Of a DNA stretch of 64,000 nt, positions 1 to 10,476 are shown piece after piece. The notes under the pieces are model-generated. The model did not search any database. It was not told the DNA's origin and worked only from the letters and a program-made list of their open reading frames with translations. The stretch is from Amaurobius ferox. Lineage: Eukaryota > Arthropoda > Arachnida > Araneae > Amaurobiidae. The DNA lies in the NCBI GenBank assembly GCA_951213105.1, contig OX578140.1, positions 33,778,941 to 33,842,940 of the forward strand, given 5' to 3'. The position numbers and the translations under genes were made by a program. Positions within the stretch are counted from its first letter, which is position 1. The number at the start of each line of letters is the position of its first letter.

Positions 1-568
1 CCCACTTGATAATCATTCATATAGAAACAAACTGATCGGTTGTAATATTGTACTTCTAATCCTGATTAAAAATATCCCACTTGCTCATCGTTCATATTGA
101 AACGAACTGAGCGGTTGTAATATGGAATTTGTAATTTTGACTAAACTATCTCACTTAATGATCGTTAATATGAGAGGAGATATATCGAACTGAGGAGTTG
201 TAATATGGTTATTCTAATCCTGATTAAAAATATCCCACTTAATCATCATAGAGAAAGTAACTGAGAGGTTATAGTATGGAGTTTGTAATTATGATTAAAT
301 TATTCCATTTAATCATCGTTAATATAGAAACAAACTGAGCGGTTGTAATACAGTTATTTTAATCCTGCTTAAAAATATCCTACTTAATCATCATTTATAT
401 AAAGAGGAACTGAACTGTCGTAATATGGAATTTCTAATTCTGATTAAAATATCCCACTTAATCATCATTAATATGGAAACAAACTGAGCGGTTGTAATGT
501 GGTTATTCTAATCGTGATTAAAAATATCGTACTTAATCATCATTATATAAACAAACTGAGCGGTTGTA
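1..568. repeat. Satellite/minisatellite array, ~75 bp unit
   Basis: About seven and a half head-to-tail copies of a ~75 bp unit are visible. Unit starts fall near 1, 76, 150, 234, 304, 379, 453 and 528. Each unit has the landmarks CACTTAATCATC, then AACAAACTGAGCGGTTGTAA, then TCCTGATTAAAAATAT. Copies are diverged, and one carries a ~10 bp insertion near 174-184 that lengthens its spacing to 84 bp. The array begins at the window edge, so its true length is unknown. It contains no coding frame. Confidence 0.9.
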
Positions 569-762
569 CTTGAAAATGCCGATTTAATTTTATACTTTTC
601 CTGTAATACATAGTACATAACAAAAGAAAATAGTGTGATTAGGGTAAAAAATTCGATTTTCGAATTTTGATGAAATAATACATTTGAAGTATCCCTGTAT
701 ACGAATCAGCCCCCTTTTCAACGATATCTGATGCTTGCCACACATATATTTAATGTGCTTGC

Positions 763-834
763 CTGTGTGTGTAGGGGGTGGGGGTGGGGGTGCGTGTTTG
801 GGAGTGTCTGTGTGTGTGAGGGTGGAGGTGTGTT
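763..834. repeat. G/T-rich low-complexity tract
   Basis: TG dinucleotides are mixed with runs of five G, as in GTAGGGGGTGGGGGTGGGGG. The strand has several closely spaced G-runs and so some G-quadruplex potential. The open frames on both strands here are made of this tract and are not genes. Confidence 0.8.
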
Positions 835-1589
835 ATCTGTTAAACAAATTGAGTGACTCAAATGAAATTTTGTTGATTTTTTTAATCGATACACGTGGAA
901 ACATATCGACTTTTGAGAAAACAGCACTCAAGAATGTCCCCAATTTATCAATTATTATAAATTATAATAATTGCTAAATTATAATAATAAATGTTTGAAA
1001 TATTACAGAAATAACTATTTTTATATAAAATATTTTATTGAAAGCGAATGACATTATTTTTAGATCACTAATGTGCGCCATTCTCAAGATATGGTATATT
1101 CTTGGTTTACAAGAGAAAATAAATTATAAAAATTACATTGCCTTTATCAAATTTTAGAATCATTTATTAGTAAGTTCAGCCGGATTTGAGAGACAACCGA
1201 TATTTAAGACTTATTATAAACATTTCTCAAGATATTAGAAATTTTATTACTTCATATTATATTTTATATTCTTAATTTATGTCATAGCTTACTTATAATA
1301 TTCAGATATTTTATGCAGGAGAAAAAGCCATACTTTGAATATATTAGAATTTTTTGTGCACTTCATAACAGTTTTTAGCTCAAATTAAGTCCAATATGTT
1401 AGTCATATATTTTCCTAAATACAACAACCCCTTCGGTTGTTTCTATACTATATCTTTTTGTTCAGACTCATATTGCATATTATTAAACTTCAATTTTACT
1501 TAAGAACCTCAATTAACTGATCTTAAACCTGAAGGCGAACTGAACTGAATCTCCAGATAAGTGCTGAGGTAGGCCGGCAACCATTCATT

Positions 1590-1656
1590 CCAACTATAAC
1601 GTGTAATTGCCAACCATAACGTGTAACGTGCATCATTCCAACCATAACGTGTAATG
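1590..1656. repeat. Short tandem repeat, ~20-28 bp unit
   Basis: Three successive copies of CCAACCATAACGTGTAA (the first with one change), spaced 20 and 28 bp; the middle copy carries an extra ACGTGCATCATT-like tail. Confidence 0.8.
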
Positions 1657-2447
1657 CTTTACATGTGTATGGCAATTGCAAAATATCTATTGATTACAAG
1701 TGTCATTCAGTTTTTGAATCTAAGGAAATTGTATTGTTCCAAGAACGCAAAAGGTTGGAAATAATAAAATATTTAAGAATTTGCTCGCTCTATATATTAC
1801 TACACCTTAAAGAACACTTAACTCTCAAAACACAAATCATATATTTTTATGTAAAGCTCAAATAAATTGATTTTCTCAAAATAATGATTATTGAGGAAAC
1901 AGAACTAAATATACTGTTTGAAAAAATTGTTTACTTTATGTACCTTTGAGTTTTCGATGCCTATTGTGGCCAAAAAACTTGTTTAACGTATTTGAAGAAA
2001 TATTTACAGCAGAAATCATGAACGTTAAATACGCTTTCAAGTTATTCAAGCTAAGGAATTTAAGTTTTTGAAGTATAAGGAAAATATAGGGATAGCGTAA
2101 GAAAAGGTACATGAAATATATTTTTAAAGAATATGTTAAATCAGAAAAAGCTCTTCAAATATCTTGACACAACTTCTTACATATTCAAATACTAACTTTG
2201 AAATTTGAAGATTCAGAATGTTTTACTTAGATCAAATTGGTAAATATAGTATAAGGTAAAGCTCTTTGACAACGTTAAATGTCATGGATTTTTTTTATGA
2301 AATAAGCTTTCATACTGATAAGAAAGATATGGGAAATTTAAAATAATGTAGGATTGTATGACGCTCAAACTTTTCTAGTCGCAGAGCACTTTAAATTTTT
2401 GAGATAGAGGACTTTTGACGGAATACTCGTTGAGCTCATATGAGTAA

Positions 2448-3104
2448 GTGGATATTCTTAAGGATATTTTTATAGCAGATAAATGACCATTAGCGTCAAA
2501 ATACAAAAGTATTACCTAAAATGTCTTTTTTCATGAATGGAACGAACTAGATCCACGAGAATGATGTCACCCAATTTATCGCATGGTATTACATATGAAA
2601 AGTGAACATGTTTCTCAATAGGAAATCTTTTTTTTATTTTATATTACTTTTTCATAATTTTTTTGAAAAATGTAGAATATCTCAAGAACGGTTCATGTTA
2701 GCGTTCTAAAATTTATGTCAATCGTTTTCTAATGAAAAATAACATAAGAAATGTCTACTTGCGTAACTTTATTAGCAGTTTTAATTTTTTGACGATTTTT
2801 TCAAAATTTCACTCGAAAATTTAGGGGGGTTCTGAACATTCGATTGCGTATAAAAACAATAGGCTTCCAGTGTTTATGGATTGTGATTTTTGTACCAAAT
2901 TTGGTTCGAATCGGTCCATTCGTTCGTCAGTTATCGTCTCCACAGACTCACTGACACACACACACACACACAGACATCACTTCAAAAATGTTTGATTCGT
3001 GATCAGGGATGCTTGAAACGTGCTCTCCCGTCGAAAACTCGAATTCGAATTTTCGACCCCGTCACAATACTTTCCTTATACATTATGTATATAAGGGAAG
3101 TAAT
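2448..3104 (-). mobile_element. H1 repeat copy, minus strand, 3'-truncated (Helentron-like)
   Basis: Read on the minus strand, this begins with the ACTTTCCTTATAT-type palindrome (3071-3104). It then passes through GACGGGGTCGAAAATTCGAA, a TG microsatellite (~2955-2976), GAACGAATGGACCGATTCGA, ACCGTTCTTGAGATATTC and TACCATGCGATAAATTGGGT. It stops before the GCCAAATT-rich core and the 3' hairpin that longer copies at 22583, 43355 and 62702 have. The order of blocks is the same in all copies. No protein is encoded; the ~70-residue frames are incidental. Confidence 0.85.
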
Positions 3105-4794
3105 ATGATGGAAAAATGTAAAGACTAGATGTACTGATGTAGAAGAATATGATACATTTCTTTCAGAAAAATCATAGACTATTTTGATTGGTTGATTAGT
3201 ATCCGCCATATTTAAATTCTGATGTATTATGAGAATGGCTGATCAACAGTAAAAAAAATATTAGTTGTATTCATTTTAAATATCCTTAAATTTTAGACAC
3301 GACACATAGAACAAGGCACAACAATACTTTCAGAAACATTTATCATTATTATGTTTAAAATTTATATACAAAATGTCATCCAGAAGCGGCTATTTCAAGA
3401 AGCATCTATTTCAAGAGCACAATGAAGGTGAATCAGTTTTTATAAAAATTAAAATAGTTGTTAAGCGAGATAAGGATTTTTTGTCTTTGCTCCTGCATTA
3501 GCTTAGTTAATTGCTAAAGAATTAATTGAAAAATGTTAAGTGTTCGCTTTTGCTCTGCATGTGTTTTTAATCACTTGAATCTCCATTGTTGCCTAAAACA
3601 CCCCTTAAGCATTTGGTTTTCTAAAGAGATAAAATTTTAAATTTCTAGTTTCTAATCTTTAATTTTTATTTGTTTAGAACTCTTTTCAAGTGCATAATTA
3701 CTGTGCGGTTTAATTTTTAATTGAAATTTTTTTCTGTAGAAAATTCTTATCTTTCAAATTAATTGAACTTTTGGGCTGGTCATTTCATACTAGCTAATGA
3801 TCGGTGCGTTCATGAAGATAATGTGATGCAGATAAAGGGGGATATTAATTGTACACATATTTAAAACATTTAGATTTGAAATAATATTAGAAGACAATAT
3901 TTCTCTTTATCTGTTAAAAGTATATATTTTTGTCTACATAAATATGAGGTAACTTATCTGGTCTGACAAGGAAATTTTTCTTTCATTTTATACTTGTAAT
4001 CGATGAGATATTTTCATTTGTAGTCGTAGAGACAAGCAAATATATGTTGTCGATGCAAAATATATTGAATCTAAATATGCAATATTCAACAGTATAAGAA
4101 TTCACATTGGGTAAATTCTTCATATTTACACAGTATGTGTTCAATATTGGTGGGTAATATTTAACCAATATTAGTTGAATTTTTGTTGATACTACTCAAT
4201 TGGGGATTGATCTTCAATTGCAGTTAATATCTTTCATGAGCCGATTTGCACTTGTTATGGGTGCGTTACTTTAAAATTGCCGATACACGCAATGGCAATT
4301 GATAATTTTACAAACCTTTATTGGAGCGGTATATTGTAAGTTTTTTTTTGTCATATTAGGTAGTCGGCTATTCCATGATGACGGACATACAATAAATACG
4401 AAAGAGGTTTCTGTTATCTGCAATGACAAGTAATCCTAAGTTTGGGAACGCCCCTTACAGATGGATTCTGTGCATTTTATATAAAACTTGTATTAGGTTA
4501 ACTATTAAAAAGACATTCAAATGACAATGGTGGGAAATTATTAAATACATTGATTTGGCTAAATGCTACTAATTTTAGAAAAACAAAATTAGTAAAATTC
4601 TTGATAAAGCGATCTACGTCTATGCTAATTTTCTAATAGAGATATTGTACAAAATTAGTATTTAAGCTTCTCCAAGGCAGAAAAGCTAACACTCTAAAAA
4701 AATTAAGTTTTTAGTTTTTAATATGTTTTAATTTGTTTAACAATGTATGTTACTTAATGTCAAAAATAGGCATCTTAATCAGAAGCGTCTTAAT
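3105..4794. other. AT-rich non-coding stretch
   Basis: Nothing recognisable is seen on either strand. Confidence 0.6.
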
Positions 4795-5290
4795 CAAATA
4801 TAGGCGTCTTAATTCGTTAGTTTCTGTTCCGCAGTAAATTCAAAATTTTAGCCTTCTTGTACGACATTTTAGCCTTCTTGATCACCGAGGGGTCTTTTGT
4901 GGGAAATTACTTTCGAATCCCCATCTATTTTGTCCGACCCCGTCCTAAAAGTCGAAAATACTGTTCTATTGGGTTTTGAATTGCGGCCGATAATGCAAGT
5001 GTGCAGAGATTCAGCCTTAGAAGTCATCTGGAGGGCGTTTGGATAGTCTGTAAAGATTTTTCGAACCATACATGAGGAGGGAATCGAATTTATGGATCCG
5101 GTACGATCTTCTCTATGGTCGATACTATAATTATGCAAATATTTGACCCTCTAAATTACACAGGAGCTTTCTGGAGATTAAGAAAAAACAATTTTACCCC
5201 CCCCCCCTCTATTTTCTCCACCTCCGGGATGAGAATCGAAAACTGGCTTCGTTAGGTTCTGTCCCATTGCAGATACAATGTCTGAAATAG
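4795..5290. repeat. Diverged copy of the 53.4-54.1 kb repeat (family G)
   Basis: Shared words with 53405-54140 include TTAGGTTCTGTCCC followed by a cytosine-rich run, a CGGGATGAGAATCGAAAA block, GTGTGCAGAGATTCAGCCTT and GTAAAGATTTTTCGAA. A C9-10 run lies near 5199-5208. There is no coding content; the 89-residue minus-strand frame is a chance opening. Confidence 0.55.
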
Positions 5291-6904
5291 TTTCAAATTC
5301 AGTTTTCTATGTCAGCGGAAACTCCAGGATCTAGAAAGACAATTATCACATAGATCTTTTACTTTGGTGGTTGCATAAACGTGGATTGCATGAATTGCAT
5401 TGTTGGATAAAAACGGATAATTTTGATTTATAAAAATATGACTGGAATTGTGCTGCAAAGCACAATTACTCTTCTTTTAATATAAAGGTGTAATACTAGG
5501 ATTGAAATGAAAATACGTAAAAATTGCAAACGTTTAGTTTACCAACTGTTATAAAACCTTATGGAGTAATGAAGGAAATTGTTACTTTCTGGAAATTCAG
5601 CCATCCGGGACTCCAAAACATGTTTCTCTGTTCTCTTAAAAACGTAAAATCTAGAGTAATTTAACAAAAACACATCTAGAGAACACAGAAAGACTACTTA
5701 AATAACTCAGCTCACTAAATAGCTCACGTGACATTATTTAGCATAATAATGTTGAAACAAGGAGCTTCTCGCGCAATTTTCATAGCATGCTTTGCGTTTA
5801 AATGTTCAAATTACACACGTGGTTTAGAAGATTTCTTTTGAAAAGCTCTTTTCTTACACAAATTTGATATTGTAAGTGACATGAAGTTAATATTATTATG
5901 CTATGCTTGAAAGAAAGCGCTATTCTAAAACTTACCATAAGAACAAAAACAGATATTTCGCTATTGCAAAAGGTTTACTATTAAAGTTTTGCAAAACAAT
6001 AATTATTTTGAAAACATTAAAGCCTTTTTGCAGTGTGTCCGTAGAGTATTAAACAGTATATTGCAGTTTTATTTATGTAGAGTTCTGAGGAAAGTCCTAA
6101 TAATGCATTTGATTTGAAGTAAATTTAGATAGATTTAGTCTTTCCGTTGTTGCATCTTTCCTACTTCTAAAAATTGAAATAAATTAACTGGGTTGTAGCT
6201 CAACTCGACTTTCTCACACAGGAATCCTTTTTTAAGTATCATGTATTTCTTTTCCTTTTCCAGCAAATTTTACAAGAAACATTTTGAAAAATTTGTATTG
6301 TTATTCCAGATGATCTCATTTATAGAATGTTACTCTTTATTTCATAGGGCTTGAAATTTTTTTTCTTCGATTGATATCTAGTTTGATAATGTACCACCTC
6401 CAGGAAGTGAATGACTCGCCCCTCCCCCTTCCCCGAGGGTGGCCAATAACATCACGAACACAAAAACTATATCGCGACTGTTTGTCACTACAATTATTGA
6501 AACGTTTCGAGATAATTTAGTCCTAAATAACTTCCTCATTGCGTGATTATATCAAATTCTGTACTATGCTCATGCTGATATGTCAAAAAAATTTAAAACT
6601 TCGAATAAATTTCGAAGTCCTATCTCGAATTAATTTTTTTTATCTTGTTTTAGATTTTTCGTTAACAAAGCAGACTATAAAGTTTCGTAAAACTCCATTA
6701 ATATTTATGGCAGCTATTATGCACACAAGAAATCTCCCATGGAGAGACATCCCTCTAAAAATAGCCAAAACGTGTTCAGAAAGTCCTGAAACCTATATTG
6801 GCATCAACATCTCGATATCAAATATTTTCTTGAAAATAATACTTTCTCTATACCATATTCAATAGTATGAGAATTTTTTTTTCACTATTAACACTTTTTA
6901 CTGC
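5291..6904. other. AT-rich non-coding stretch
   Basis: Nothing recognisable is seen. The 108-residue frame at 6539-6865 has no family resemblance and is bounded by the same AT-rich sequence on both sides. Confidence 0.55.
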
Positions 6905-7262
6905 TTTACAGTGGTGCTTCAAAAAATACAGTAAAATTTCGAAAGCGAAGTAGGCAGTAGTGATAAAAGAAAAATTTACGTCGAAATAAAATAGCACAGT
7001 AGTGCTTTAAAAATTATACAGTAATGCTTTAAAAATTAAACAATAGTGCTTTGAATAATGGACAGTTGTCCATCTGAAATCGCACACTAGTGTCCCTAAT
7101 AATGTGCGCATTATTTCTGAACATACACAGTATTGCTTCTAAAATGTACAATTGTGCTCTTTTGTAAAAAAATACTTGCATTAGTGTACTTGCTTTTAAA
7201 AATAAACTATAGTGTTTGCAGAAATACAGAAAAGTGCTTTTACTGTTGCATAGGGGTGCATC
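6905..7262. repeat. Degenerate ~22 bp tandem repeat
   Basis: Units of the form ACAGTAGTGCTTTAAAAATT recur every ~21-24 bp, clearest around 7000-7060 (CAGTAGTGCTTTAAAAATTA, CAGTAATGCTTTAAAAATTA, CAATAGTGCTTTGAATAATG). They decay outward to only AGTGTxCTTxT-type matches. I count roughly a dozen degenerate units. It looks like an old minisatellite. Confidence 0.7.
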
Positions 7263-8668
7263 GGAGAACATATAAAAACATCTATTATAAAATCCTTGAA
7301 AACGGCTAATATTAATTAATTTCTATTAGACGTAAATAAATGTATAACAGGATGTCATATGCACTTTAAACATTATTGATAATTGGAAGTTAAAAACATT
7401 TAAAAATATTTAATGGTTACAAAATTTTTATATATTTACTTAGACAAAATATTTTAACTGAATGTGAATAAAAAAATTTAAACTCAAAACATTTTTGAAT
7501 GCAAAAAGTTTCAATGCTTACATCATACCGCTTTTATTTACAAAACAAAAAATAATGCCTTTTAAATTTAGAAAAACACTTCCGAAATTACCTTCCTCAT
7601 TCACAGCAAGTTTCTTTTTGTAAAAACCGCGCTATCGTAAGTACTCCTTAACAGAGCCTAATTTTCTCGGAAAATTATGAACATATATTTTTAGAAACAG
7701 CTTAAAAAATGTAATTCTCTACGAAAAACGTTGAAATTATTTTCATTTCTCGAAATTCTTCTCACGTATCTTATTTATATGAATACAAAATCTAGGTTAA
7801 GATAGAAAACGACTGGATTTAGACTTATGTTTAACATACTCCAAAAAGAATTCTGGAAGATAAATTGTGTGAATTTTAGACAATATTTACTTTAATTACT
7901 GTACACGAACTGGATAATTATATAAGACCTGATAATTGTATAGGTCTGGATAATTATATAACTTGAGTATATAAAAACTAATCCATGTGCAGGAACGTCG
8001 CTTTTTAAGGTAATTTATAATCGTAGAAATTCAAAATGTGTAGAACCAATAGCGCAATTTGTAATCGACCTCTCTTTGACAAAAACTGACGACCTTAAAA
8101 CAACCTCTCTCCAAGCCTAAAATATTCAAAATTTTGGAAATTATCATTCTAATATAATCTCATCGAGTTTTTAAGTTAGAAAAGGGAAAGCTTTTGTTGT
8201 ACTAATGAGTTTGAGGTGCAACATTCTCTTATTGAACGTTTTTCGCTAAGGAGATCGTTTAAAAATTTAAATCTCATATTTTTATGCTAATACCACCCCC
8301 TTGCAACGATAATGCGTCTTACTATGAATATGTGTTTTTGAACCGTGAGGTTTCTTTGATATTCTTACTTTCGCATATAAATTACATGTTTGTATAATAA
8401 CACATATATAGCATTAGAACTTGAATTGTAACTCGTGTTTCTTTCGTATTGGGTTATTTGTTGTCGCTATTACAAATATTAATTTTCTATAAATAATTTT
8501 CTTACACTCTAAGACAAAAAAATCGACTTCACCCCGCAAAATAATCCGATAGTAATAAAACTGTACATGAAAATACCTATCGACCAAATATGCAAATGCT
8601 AAAAAATTCGCAGCGAATGAAGGAATAGTCGGAACTACAGCGCATTGAAACTGAACACCATGGTGGTG
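7263..8668. other. AT-rich non-coding stretch upstream of the Tc1-like copy
   Basis: Nothing gene-like is seen. A small triplicated motif, (C)TGGATAATTATATA, lies at ~7910-7970. If the left terminal repeat of the Tc1-like element exists it should lie between about 8450 and 8660, but I could not match it to any right-end sequence. Confidence 0.5.
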
Positions 8669-8677
8669 TATATAAGG
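8669..8677 (+). promoter_or_regulatory. TATA box of the Tc1-like transposase
   Basis: TATATAAGG lies 115 bp upstream of the likely transposase ATG at 8784, in a GGTGGTG(TATATAAGG)AGCG context. It stands out because the neighbouring sequence is less AT-rich than the surroundings. Function is inferred from position only. Confidence 0.5.
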
Positions 8678-8783
8678 AGCGAACCTCGCTTTCAGGAAAA
8701 AAACATGCAGTTGATTTCGATTGCGTTTACGTACCTTGATTGTAACATTGCCTCGGAGGCGAATTCACGGCCACTACGAGCAT

Positions 8784-9730
8784 ATGGAGGAGTTTGAAAG
8801 AGGGCGTGCCATTGGACTACATGAGGCTGGATGGGCACACAGAGGAATCGTTCGGCATTTGGGTAGGAGCGATGCAGCAATTAGAAGATGTTGGCAGGAA
8901 TGGGTCTGTAACGGCAGATTTCAACGCAAATCGGGCAGCGGACGGCCTAGAGTGACGACAGAACAGGAAGATAGAGTGATAGTCAGAGCAGCTGTGATAG
9001 CACGCGATTTGTCGTTATCAACCGTCAAACGTGTGACAAACACGGAAGTGACCACCAGGACCATTAATAGAAGACTACGAGAGCGAATTCTATACTCGCG
9101 CCGCCCATTACGCAGCCTACCAATGACCAGTATGCACCGTCAACAAAGATTGCTATGGTGCCGGGTCCGATCATTTGTTCGGATTCGGAACGAATTATCT
9201 TCAGTGATGAGTCCGGTTTCGAACTGAGTCCCGACTACCAGCGCAAATGTGTCCCCGGACATCGTCAGGATCCTGCTCTTACTGTCACACGTCACACGGC
9301 CCGACAACAGGGAGTTGTGGTCTGGGGTGCCATTTCGTTTGATAGCCGGGCCCCATTGATAGTCCTCCGTGGCACCATCACAGCACAGCCGCACGTTGCC
9401 GACATTCTACGACCCGTTGCATTGCCATTCTTCTCTCGACACTCCGGGCTAGTTTTTCAGCAAGATAATGCCAGGCCACACACGACACGCCTCTCTATTG
9501 ATTCTCTGCGTGTTTACGGCACATTTACTTAGCCAGCCAGATCCCCAGATCTCTCGCCTATTAAGCACATTTGGACTGAGATGGGGCGTCGCCTTCGACC
9601 GTCCCAAAATGTAGACGAATCAGCTCGTCAATTGGAAGACATTTGGAACGACATCCCTTAGAACACCATCCGACAACTTTATGCATCAATCCAACGTCGG
9701 GTGCCACGTCGGGTGATTATTGCTTGCTGA
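8784..9730 (+). pseudogene. Tc1-like (Tc1/mariner) transposase, frameshifted and with nonsense codons
   Basis: The product would be a DNA-cutting transposase of about 315 codons, close to the usual ~340 of the family. The start MEEFERGRAIGLHEAGW at 8784 opens an N-terminal helix-turn-helix pair: first helix region, then RHLGRSDAAIRRCW, then the linker GSGRPRVTTEQEDR, then the second domain with TTRTINRRLRE. The catalytic DDE region follows: first Asp in IIFSDESGF, second Asp in FQQDNARPH. The third position, normally Glu in a SPIEH-type motif, reads Lys (AAG at 9563-9565, SPIKHIW), which would abolish catalysis. The frame slips between about 9150 and 9185. In-frame stops lie at 9530 (TAG) and 9659 (TAG), and the natural stop is TGA at 9728. 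An in-frame start further upstream would have to be a TTG, so the ATG at 8784 is preferred. The element is dead. Confidence 0.93.
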
Positions 9731-9789
9731 CGTGAATTAATGAAATATTGAATTAATGAAAATTAAGAAATTAATGAAAATTAAGAATA

Positions 9790-9990
9790 CACAGAATTCC
9801 TAAGAAATCCCTTATGCACCCCAATAATTTTATAAAGAAAGGTTCATGACTGTACGCGTTAGGTGTTCCTATTTTAAAGTGACCATGCCCGGTCGAATAA
9901 AGTAATTACAGCGACCCTAGCGGATAATTAAAACGTTAGGATAACGAACTCGGCAGCAAAGTGAGATAGGAAAATCAATTACGAAAAGTT
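9790..9990 (+). repeat. Single arm of the long-TIR element seen at 57.6-58.4 kb
   Basis: This stretch matches 57588-57875 through several blocks: TTCCTAAGAAATCCCTTATG, ATAATTTTATAAAGAAAGG, TCATGACTGTACGCGTTAGG, AAAGTGACCATG, CCTAGCGGATAATTAAAA and ACGAACTCGGCAGCAAAG. A TA dinucleotide lies immediately before it (9788-9789). No inverted partner arm is visible downstream. It sits only 60 bp after the transposase stop, so it could be the right end of the Tc1-like element itself or an independent insertion beside it. Confidence 0.65.
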
Positions 9991-10420
9991 GTTGTTGCTA
10001 AGCCCCTTGACCCATAAAATGCTGGGTCAAGTCCAAAAGATCACGCCGCCCATAAAGCAAAGAGGCTACCCTCTCCAGGTCTTTTACCAGAAGACCCAAA
10101 GAGGTTCCTATGCAGTTCAGAAGATGAGAGGGAATATCCGAGGAGGAAGAAGAGGTACAAGGAGGGAAAACTCTGTCTCCTCTTTCAAAGTATAGTTGCT
10201 GCTTAACCTGGATAATTCTGCCTGATTTGATCTAGAGTCAGAATACTGGAGCGATAGTCCAGGGCTTTTAAACTAGTACCATTGATGGCATGGAGGAGTG
10301 TTGTGATAATTCCTAGATCTAATCAAGGTTTGTATTTCAAGCACAATTGCGATTTTTTGTAATCTTTAAACTATTTAATTTTTAATATAAAAATATAACT
10401 TTTTAAATTATATATCGTCA
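9991..10420. other. Non-coding stretch with a SINE-like start
   Basis: It opens with GTTGTTGTTGC, like the reversed CAA-tail of the SINE at 13162, followed by ~200 bp of less AT-rich sequence (to ~10200). No tRNA-like boxes were found, so a SINE call is not supported. Confidence 0.35.
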
Positions 10421-10476
10421 GGCACCGGTGACTGATGCAGCCTGAACGGAAAGTATATTGTCAGTCACCGGTGACT
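10421..10476. repeat. Paired CACCGGTGACT motif
   Basis: GGCACCGGTGACTGA (10421) and the perfect 14 bp palindrome AGTCACCGGTGACT (10463-10476) lie 42 bp apart. This is a small GC-rich island in AT-rich DNA. Function unknown. Confidence 0.6.

Larger units (their letters stand above)
569..2447. other. AT-rich non-coding stretch
   Basis: No gene or recognisable element is seen apart from two small repeats listed separately (763-834 and 1590-1656). Open frames here are short and of biased composition. Confidence 0.6.

Noticed and set aside
8500..8545. CACTCTAAGACAAAAAAATC as left terminal repeat of the Tc1-like element
   Set aside because: I could not find its inverse at the right side of the transposase, so the end is not supported.
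9991..10200. A second SINE type on the minus strand starting GTTGTTGTTGC
   Set aside because: No A or B box and no target duplication was found.
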